From Candidatus Cloacimonadota bacterium (lineage in GTDB: Bacteria; Cloacimonadota; Cloacimonadia; Cloacimonadales; Cloacimonadaceae), in contig JAQUJJ010000042.1 in NCBI GenBank assembly GCA_028681035.1, forward strand, positions 1 to 26,398: 26,398 nucleotides of DNA, in the 5' to 3' direction. The position numbers and the translations under genes were made by a program. Numbering within the stretch: the stretch's first letter is position 1; each line of letters starts with the position of its first letter. This document shows positions 21,736 through 26,398 of the stretch, in pieces. The notes beneath the pieces were generated by a model. That model searched no databases and was not told the origin of the DNA. It saw only the letters and a list, made by a program, of their open reading frames with translations.

Positions 21736-22569
21736 CTAAAATCTTAGTGTACAATTCAAATTGTACTGATTGTTACAAATGCTAATCTTCATAGATGGGA
21801 TAAATTCATTTTCGGTAAACCGAGGGTTTGAGTTGGTAGAAACTGCATCTATTAAGTTGTATAGGTAAATTACCCCTGCAATCGATAAAGAGATGCTCGC
21901 ATAAAGGTAGGCAGTGTCAGCATTGTCTCTGTTTATTTGTTGTTGCGCATAGGTTAATGCCCCGTTATGTGATTTGCTGTAATAGTCATCCCCTATTATT
22001 TTGAATGACGCTGCTGATAATAAAGAGATGCCTTCAGAGACCACAATAAATATCCCTTTGTTGGTGTCGTGTTTGGAGAACTGCCCCCAACCTGGAGCTA
22101 CTGCACTTTTTAGCAATGGTATTTTGGATTGGTTTTTATAAATTGGTTTATTAGTATATTCAGCGGCTTTGGGCAATCTTACAAGTATGTAGTAATGGTG
22201 TTTCCCTTGGACAACATTGTGGGATTCTGCTACAACCCGTAAACCGACAATATTCTTTCCAGTCCCATAGAACTTAATCAGTTTTGTGGTTTCATCATAT
22301 TCATAGGAATCATTATTGGAAGATTGCTCTCGCTGTTTGGTTTCCGTAAAAGACTCTATTTGGAGGTTTTTATATTGCGCTACATTGGATAAAGCATCAC
22401 TAAAAGCCGTATTCCTTGCTTCTTGTTCACTTCCACGAATACCCACTCCACTAAAATATAAGAAATAATCGCTATCAGGTATTTCATTTATCCAGTAGGG
22501 TTTTGCTTGGACTAATACGATTATAGCACCAAACAATATCGTAAGAACTATCTTTTTTGCATAGGTCAT
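21736..22569 (-). CDS. Secreted/envelope protein with LPP20-like and DUF5683-like parts
   Basis: A 277-residue protein with an N-terminal signal or anchor (KKIVLTILFGAIIVLVQA). Residues about 25-140 look like the LPP20/FlgT-type fold (FLYFSGVGIRGSEQEARNTAFSDALSNVA, YYILVRLPKA). Residues about 150-245 resemble DUF5683: KSAVAPGWGQFSK, then two hydrophobic segments (IFIVVSEGISLLSAASF and YASISLSIAGVIYLYNLIDA). The APGWGQ phrase is typical of that family. It is the first gene of the operon with the BACON lipoprotein, 10 bp apart, and has AAGGATGAG before the ATG. A role in envelope assembly of its partner is plausible but unproven. Confidence 0.75.
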   Translation of the reverse strand: MTYAKKIVLTILFGAIIVLVQAKPYWINEIPDSDYFLYFSGVGIRGSEQEARNTAFSDALSNVAQYKNLQIESFTETKQREQSSNNDSYEYDETTKLIKFYGTGKNIVGLRVVAESHNVVQGKHHYYILVRLPKAAEYTNKPIYKNQSKIPLLKSAVAPGWGQFSKHDTNKGIFIVVSEGISLLSAASFKIIGDDYYSKSHNGALTYAQQQINRDNADTAYLYASISLSIAGVIYLYNLIDAVSTNSNPRFTENEFIPSMKISICNNQYNLNCTLRF

Positions 22570-22875
22570 ATTATTCTCATCCTTCAGATGATAGCTATGT
22601 TACCATTGTATAGGAAGTTAACTATCCTGGCTGAGTACTTAAATCTGCAAGTGAGCATACATATCATTCTAAATCACATTCCCTTTTCATTATTTACTGA
22701 TTATTCTGACTGCTGATTTTTTGTCAATATAAAAATCTATGACATTATTACGCATTGGAGTTACACAAAACATGGTTAGGGAAAGGAATATATACATATG
22801 GGAATTGGAGTTTAATAGCTATATCAAACAGCTTGTTAATCCCTGATTGTTGAGTAAAAGTTGCGAAATACCAAT
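22570..22875. other. AT-rich leader and promoter region, no gene
   Basis: Contains the 5' leader of the minus-strand operon and its candidate promoter. A 64-codon minus-strand open frame at 22748-22942 runs into the REP-like palindromes and has no family likeness or good ribosome site. I see no other feature. Confidence 0.5.
22700..22727 (-). promoter_or_regulatory. Sigma70-like promoter for the surface lipoprotein operon
   Basis: On the minus strand, TTGACA (22727-22722) and AATAAT (22705-22700) are separated by 16 bp in an AT-rich stretch. The predicted start near 22693 gives a leader of about 125 nt before the ATG at 22569. Confidence 0.5.
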
Positions 22876-22979
22876 TGTCGTTCCCGCGGAGGCGGGTATC
22901 CTGTAATGAAAACATCCTAACTAACACCATTACATACAGCACGTTAAAAAGCTGGATTCCAGCATCCGCTGGATGACAG
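22876..22979. repeat. Inverted pair of REP-like palindromes
   Basis: Unit 1 (22876-22903) has stem CCCGC-GGAG-GCGGG and, read on the minus strand, aligns with unit 2 (22952-22979), whose stem is CCAGC-ATCC-GCTGG. Flanks match (CWGGAT before the stem, GACA after). The stems differ at paired positions, so both keep base pairing. The 48-bp spacer has no evident feature. This resembles a BIME-like unit of two facing REPs. Confidence 0.75.
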
Positions 22980-23142
22980 CCTAATTTGAATAATATCTAC
23001 GAACTGATGTGAAAGCCCTGTAATGCTATCTTTCTTCAAAAGAAAACCGGTGAACCCAAAATAAATCGCAATTCTGTCCCAGAATCTCAGATTTGTCCCC
23101 CTTACATTATAGAAGCATATAGTTCTTTGATGAGTGTATAGA

Positions 23143-23198
23143 GTGTTTATGTGATTGAGTGCTGGCGTGCTGACGTGATGGGGTGTTGGGGTACAGGG
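23143..23198. repeat. Degenerate 8-bp periodic repeat with GTG every octamer
   Basis: Seven consecutive octamers from 23143: GTGTTTAT, GTGATTGA, GTGCTGGC, GTGCTGAC, GTGATGGG, GTGTTGGG, GTACAGGG. GTG recurs every 8 bases, while later positions change from AT- to G-rich. The last three carry G runs (23180-23198). Confidence 0.75.
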
Positions 23199-23248
23199 AG
23201 ACGAGAGGTCTTGAGGTCGATGGGTCTAGAGGTATGTGTGTTGGTCGT

Positions 23249-23275
23249 CTCGGTGCTTTCGGTGTTCTCGGTGGT
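23249..23275. repeat. 9-bp tandem repeat, three copies
   Basis: CTCGGTGCT, TTCGGTGTT and CTCGGTGGT follow head to tail. The tract lies 100 bp before the kbl start and is G/T-rich on the plus strand like the octamer array at 23143-23198. The 23199-23248 stretch between them is G/T-rich without a clear period. Confidence 0.7.
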
Positions 23276-23310
23276 GTGTTGGGGTGTGAGAGAAAAAGCT
23301 CACTTTTTTA

Positions 23311-23334
23311 TTGACATAAAGCTACTACTATAAA
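23311..23334 (+). promoter_or_regulatory. Possible promoter elements upstream of kbl
   Basis: TTGACA at 23311-23316 and TATAAA at 23329-23334, separated by only 12 bp. Each box is good but the spacing is wrong for sigma70. They lie 40-60 bp before the kbl ATG, the right distance for a promoter. Confidence 0.25.
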
Positions 23335-23374
23335 GTGTGTGCGAAAAATAAGTATTCACAGAAAAGGGGAAACC

Positions 23375-24565
23375 ATGGCTTACGGAAAAATGAAGAACGA
23401 CCTGAAACAACTATTTGAAGAGCTAAAGACGCAAGGTCTTTACAAGCATGAACGTATTTTAAGCACTCCGCAAGGTGCCGAAATCGGTGTCCAAGGCGGA
23501 AAGAAAGCATTGAACTTCTGTGCTAACAATTATCTGGGCTTGGGCAACAATCCTGAAGTAATCAAAGCCTCACAAAAGATTATGGACGATTGGGGATATG
23601 GCTGTGCATCGGTGCGTTTCATTTGCGGAACTCAAGAGATCCACAAGCAATTGGAAGACGCCGTATCGAAGTTTTTAGGCATGGAAGATACCATTCTCTA
23701 TGCTGCTTGTTTTGATGCCAATGGCGGCGTGTTTGAGCCTCTCTTAGGCGAAGATTCTGCCCTTATCTCCGACGAATTGAACCATGCTTCCATCATTGAC
23801 GGTGTGCGCCTTTGCAAAGCCAAACGCTTTCGTTATAGCCACGCCAACATGGCAGAGCTAGAGAAAGCCTTGCAAGATTCTCAAGATCAGAAATACCGCC
23901 TTATCTGCACAGATGGTGTATTCTCTATGGATGGAGATATGGCAAAGCTACCTGAAATATGCGATTTAGCAGACAAATATGATGCGTTAGTGATGGTAGA
24001 TGATTCCCATGCCACCGGCTACATCGGTAAAACAGGCAGAGGCACACCAGAACAATTTGGCGTTACCGACCGCATCGATATCATTACCACCACTTTTGGC
24101 AAAGCTATGGGTGGCGGCAACGGCGGTTGCACATCCGGACGTAAGGAAATTATTGAGCTGCTGCGTCAGCGTAGCCGTCCCTATCTGTTCTCCAATACTC
24201 TTGCTCCGGCGATTGTGGGAGCCACCTTGAAGGTAATAGAAATGCTTAGCAATTCTAATGAACTTCGCGACAAGGTTTGGGATAACGCTCTCTACTTCCG
24301 CAAAGAGATGATAGCTGCTGGCTTTAACATTGTTCAGGGCAACACCGCTATAGTTCCCGTGATGCTTTTCAACGAGCCGCTTGCCGTGAAAATGGCGAAC
24401 ATGCTGCTGGATGAAGGCGTCTATGTAATTGGTTTTGTGTATCCAGTAGTCCCCAAAGGTAAGGCTCGCATCAGAGTCCAGCTTTCCGCTGCACACAGCA
24501 GAACTGATCTAGATAGAACAATTGCTGCCTTCATCAAGGTGGGAAAAGAATTGAAGCTTATTTAA
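23375..24565 (+). CDS. kbl: Glycine C-acetyltransferase (2-amino-3-ketobutyrate CoA ligase)
   Basis: PLP enzyme that cleaves 2-amino-3-ketobutyrate with CoA into glycine and acetyl-CoA, the second step of threonine breakdown through threonine dehydrogenase. The 396 residues match E. coli Kbl (398). H137 in NHASIIDG stacks on PLP, D209 lies in [13 protein letters not shown], and Schiff-base K243 lies in [14 protein letters not shown]; the FGKA-(L/M)-GG wording is typical of Kbl rather than Bio[15 protein letters not shown] is also characteristic. The ATG at 23375 is chosen because AGGGGA lies 5 bp upstream; the frame opens 12 codons earlier without a ribosome site. rsmI starts 2 bp after the stop. 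No threonine dehydrogenase is in the window. Confidence 0.96.
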   Translation: MAYGKMKNDLKQLFEELKTQGLYKHERILSTPQGAEIGVQGGKKALNFCANNYLGLGNNPEVIKASQKIMDDWGYGCASVRFICGTQEIHKQLEDAVSKFLGMEDTILYAACFDANGGVFEPLLGEDSALISDELNHASIIDGVRLCKAKRFRYSHANMAELEKALQDSQDQKYRLICTDGVFSMDGDMAKLPEICDLADKYDALVMVDDSHATGYIGKTGRGTPEQFGVTDRIDIITTTFGKAMGGGNGGCTSGRKEIIELLRQRSRPYLFSNTLAPAIVGATLKVIEMLSNSNELRDKVWDNALYFRKEMIAAGFNIVQGNTAIVPVMLFNEPLAVKMANMLLDEGVYVIGFVYPVVPKGKARIRVQLSAAHSRTDLDRTIAAFIKVGKELKLI

Positions 24566-24567
24566 GC

Positions 24568-25425
24568 ATGAAAGCTGCGCTTGGGGTGATTTACCTTGTT
24601 CCGGTTCCTATTGGAAACTTGGGTGATATCACCCTACGTGCGCTTGAAATACTTAAAGCTGCCGATTTAATTGCCTGCGAGGACACTCGCAAGACTTCAT
24701 TTCTGCTTAATCATTATGAAATTCCCATCCCAAAGCTGGTTAGCTTTCACAAGTTTAACGAGCGTCAGCGGGAAGCATCGCTGTTTAAGCATTTGGAGAG
24801 TGGGCATGATCTGGTAATTGTGTCTGATGCAGGCTCTCCGGGGATAAGTGACCCATCGGAAAAGCTTGTGCAGATGGCAATTGAGCGTGGGATACAGGTA
24901 ATCGCTCTTCCCGGAGCTAGTGCTTTAATCCCTGCCATCACTACTGCCGGAATGAATGCTCAACAGTTTCAGTTCATCGGTTTTCTGCCTTCTGAACCTG
25001 CTAAAAGAAAGCACAAGTTAAAAGAAATATCCCTATATGCTTTCCCCAGCGTGATATATGAATCTCCCCATCGTTTGTTAAGCTGTTTAGCCGAGCTGCT
25101 GGAGTATTGTGGTAATCGCAAGATAGCAATAAGCAGAGAGATATCGAAGCTGCATGAAGAGCATATATATGGCTACTTGGAAGATATTATCAACGATGAA
25201 GAGCTTACTTTGAAGGGCGAGTTTGCTATCGTTATACAGGGTAATTCCGAAGAAGAAACAGCAACTGCTTTTAACCAGATAGATATAAGCTATCACATAG
25301 GCAAATGCCTAAAAGCAGGCATGGGCACCAGAGAAAGCAGCGTGGAAATAGCCAGCATCTTTTCATTAACCAAAAGCGAAGCCTACAATACTGTTATCGC
25401 GTACCTCAAGAGGAAAAGCAGATAG
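24568..25425 (+). CDS. rsmI: 16S rRNA (cytidine(1402)-2'-O)-methyltransferase
   Basis: Methylates the 2'-OH of C1402 in the decoding centre of 16S rRNA. The 285 residues match the family. It is a tetrapyrrole-methylase-type fold: LVPVPIGNLGDITLRALEIL, IACEDTRKTSFLLNHY, SFHKFNE, VIVSDAGSPGISDPSEKLV, ALPGASALIPAITTAG and FIGFLPSEPAKRK. These are RsmI (YraL) signatures in the right order. The ATG lies 2 bp after kbl with no strong ribosome site, so it is probably coupled. The TAG stop shares its G with the GTG start of the next gene. Confidence 0.97.
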   Translation: MKAALGVIYLVPVPIGNLGDITLRALEILKAADLIACEDTRKTSFLLNHYEIPIPKLVSFHKFNERQREASLFKHLESGHDLVIVSDAGSPGISDPSEKLVQMAIERGIQVIALPGASALIPAITTAGMNAQQFQFIGFLPSEPAKRKHKLKEISLYAFPSVIYESPHRLLSCLAELLEYCGNRKIAISREISKLHEEHIYGYLEDIINDEELTLKGEFAIVIQGNSEEETATAFNQIDISYHIGKCLKAGMGTRESSVEIASIFSLTKSEAYNTVIAYLKRKSR

Positions 25426-26057
25426 TGAAGCCCTTTCTGTTGTTTGATTTCGATGGCACTATTGCAGATTCCATCAATATTGGCTGGAAGATTGCCAACA
25501 TTCTTGCTCCAGAATTTGGGCATAAAGAGTTTAGCCAAGAAGATTTTGAGCTGTTTAGGTCTTTGCAGATACATAAGATATTCCAAGCATTGCGCATCCC
25601 GATCTATAAAATACCTAAAGCGATTAGCATGGCATTGGTGGAATACCAGCATCTTGTGCATGAATTGGAGCCTTGTGAGGATATTGTTCCCATGTTGAAC
25701 ACTCTTTCTGCGATGCACATTCCGATGGCATTACTAAGCTCTAACACTAGGGAAAACTTGTCTCTCTTCTTACAGAGATTACAGATAGATGCCTTCGATT
25801 GGGTGGAAGGGACATCTGGAATTCTTAAAAAACAGCATCGCATAAAGAAACAAATCAAAAAGCACAATCTGAATCCCAAAGATGTAATCTATATTGGAGA
25901 TGAAACCAGAGATATAGATGCAGCCAAGAACTGTGGACTAAAGGTAATCGCCGTTACCTGGGGTTTTCATACTGCGGAATTGCTTAGCAGCCACGATCCA
26001 GATTACTTGGTTAACTCTCCTGATGAAATCGTTAGAATTGTAGAACAACTCATCTAA
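25425..26057 (+). CDS. HAD-superfamily phosphatase, phosphoglycolate-phosphatase-like
   Basis: Cytoplasmic phosphohydrolase of 210 residues. Motif I is FDFDGTI with nucleophile D8 and general acid D10. A helical cap follows (about 15-85). Motif II is LLSSNTREN, a Lys-rich stretch (ILKKQHRIKKQIKKH) supplies motif III, and IYIGDETRDIDAAKNCGLKVIAVTWGF is motif IV. The last phrase is typical of Gph-like enzymes. The start is taken as GTG at 25425, overlapping the rsmI TAG by one base with AGAGGA 12 bp upstream. The frame is open further upstream but only as an out-of-phase reading of rsmI. Substrate unknown; phosphoglycolate or a small phosphate metabolite is possible. Confidence 0.88.
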   Translation: MKPFLLFDFDGTIADSINIGWKIANILAPEFGHKEFSQEDFELFRSLQIHKIFQALRIPIYKIPKAISMALVEYQHLVHELEPCEDIVPMLNTLSAMHIPMALLSSNTRENLSLFLQRLQIDAFDWVEGTSGILKKQHRIKKQIKKHNLNPKDVIYIGDETRDIDAAKNCGLKVIAVTWGFHTAELLSSHDPDYLVNSPDEIVRIVEQLI

Positions 26058-26085
26058 TATAACTCAGCAAATTTATGCATCATGC

Positions 26086-26259
26086 TTGCAGTAGCTGCAA
26101 ATACTTCGTTAACGGAGCTACAGACGTCTCGTCTGTACTGGAGGAGAAGGCGTCCCGCCTACGTTATTACAAAGCAGGCAAGATGCCTGCCAAACGTGCG
26201 CCAGTGAGCGATACATATCAGGCAAGTGAAAGTCTTGCTCAGAGTACCGTCATACTCTG
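26086..26259. repeat. Run of seven short hairpins after the HAD gene
   Basis: Stems: TTGCAG/CTGCAA at 26086-26100; CTTCG/CGGAG at 26104-26117 (one G-T); TACAGACG/CGTCTGTA at 26119-26137; AGGCG/CGCCT at 26148-26160; GCAGGCA/TGCCTGC at 26174-26190; GCAAG/CTTGC at 26222-26238; CAGAGTA/TACTCTG at 26240-26259. Loops are 3-7 nt and gaps are short. Stem sequences differ, and none is followed by a T tract. Confidence 0.8.
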
Positions 26260-26398
26260 TAGCTGAAGGTAACTGCGTCATCGTGAGGTGGGGTGGAGAG
26301 CAACCGGAAGCGAAAGACCAGTCCGTAGGATAACGAACTCGATTCGGAAGGATACATCGTCGAGCCTCCGAGTGTAAGGCGAAGACCAAACTCGAAGA
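26260..26398. other. Window-end region without a recognised gene
   Basis: Purine-rich on the plus strand (GAGG, GGAAG, GAAAGACC). Bases 26368-26387 (CCGAGTGTAAGGCGAAGACC) resemble the 18916-18940 segment, sharing GAGTG, AAGGC and GAAGACC in the same order. The minus-strand 76-codon frame at 26159-26389 spans two hairpins and has no family likeness. Confidence 0.45.

Noticed and set aside
23151..23333. Plus-strand 60-codon frame upstream of kbl
   Set aside because: It reads through the GTG octamer tract and lacks a ribosome site; composition is driven by the repeat.
23339..23374. Earlier start for kbl giving 12 extra residues
   Set aside because: No ribosome site, whereas AGGGGA sits correctly before the ATG at 23375, and that start gives the usual Kbl length.
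25305..25424. Earlier ATG for the HAD gene inside rsmI
   Set aside because: The 40 extra residues are basic, low-likelihood sequence encoded by rsmI DNA in another frame; the GTG overlapping the rsmI stop puts the DFDGT motif at the normal N-terminal position.

Overview
The window reads like chromosomal DNA of an anaerobic bacterium with a Gram-negative-type envelope. The signs are an anaerobic ribonucleotide reductase activase, a membrane pyrophosphatase with Na+-type residues, PEP carboxykinase, glycine C-acetyltransferase, lipobox proteins and a BACON-domain surface lipoprotein. This mix, with long intergenic regions full of short palindromes and degenerate tandem repeats, suits Cloacimonadota or a neighbouring Bacteroidetes/FCB lineage. 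That placement is an inference from gene content; the window has no rRNA.

Layout. Bases 1-3359 (+): 3' part of an nrdG-like activase, an 816-residue radical SAM/DUF2344 protein and a small zinc-ribbon protein, probably one operon. 3586-5958 (+): membrane pyrophosphatase, closed by a strong hairpin. 6103-6827 (-): ndk and an uncharacterised partner. 7107-9113 (+): uvrB. 9459-15811 (-): a tight seven-gene run, in transcription order a C-tail-anchored protein, surE, pcm, a lone cyclic-nucleotide-binding domain, an AI-2E-type permease, a serine-palmitoyltransferase-like enzyme and pckA. 16628-18284 (+): small lipoprotein, EamA transporter, secG and a tRNA-Leu with anticodon AAG, closed by a terminator. 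19130-22569 (-): a truncated KilA-N gene, a 759-residue surface lipoprotein and an LPP20/DUF5683-like partner with a good promoter. 23375-26057 (+): kbl, rsmI and a HAD phosphatase, coupled head to tail.

The coding part is mostly recognisable housekeeping. The unusual content is between genes. Three intergenic regions (about 9230-9428, 16311-16494 and 26086-26259) each hold a run of separate, nearly abutting short-loop hairpins with unrelated stem sequences. One is a 65-nt hairpin with a 29-bp stem. Other gaps hold tandem or periodic repeats with units of 8, 9, 15, 20, 25, 27 and 34 bp, an inverted pair of REP-like palindromes whose stems differ by compensatory changes, and a 17-18 bp AGCCCC...GGGCGACA element in three copies next to the truncated KilA-N gene. 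I found no CRISPR array, no transposase gene and no clear defence system. If something undescribed is present, the best candidates are the hairpin arrays and the repeat families.
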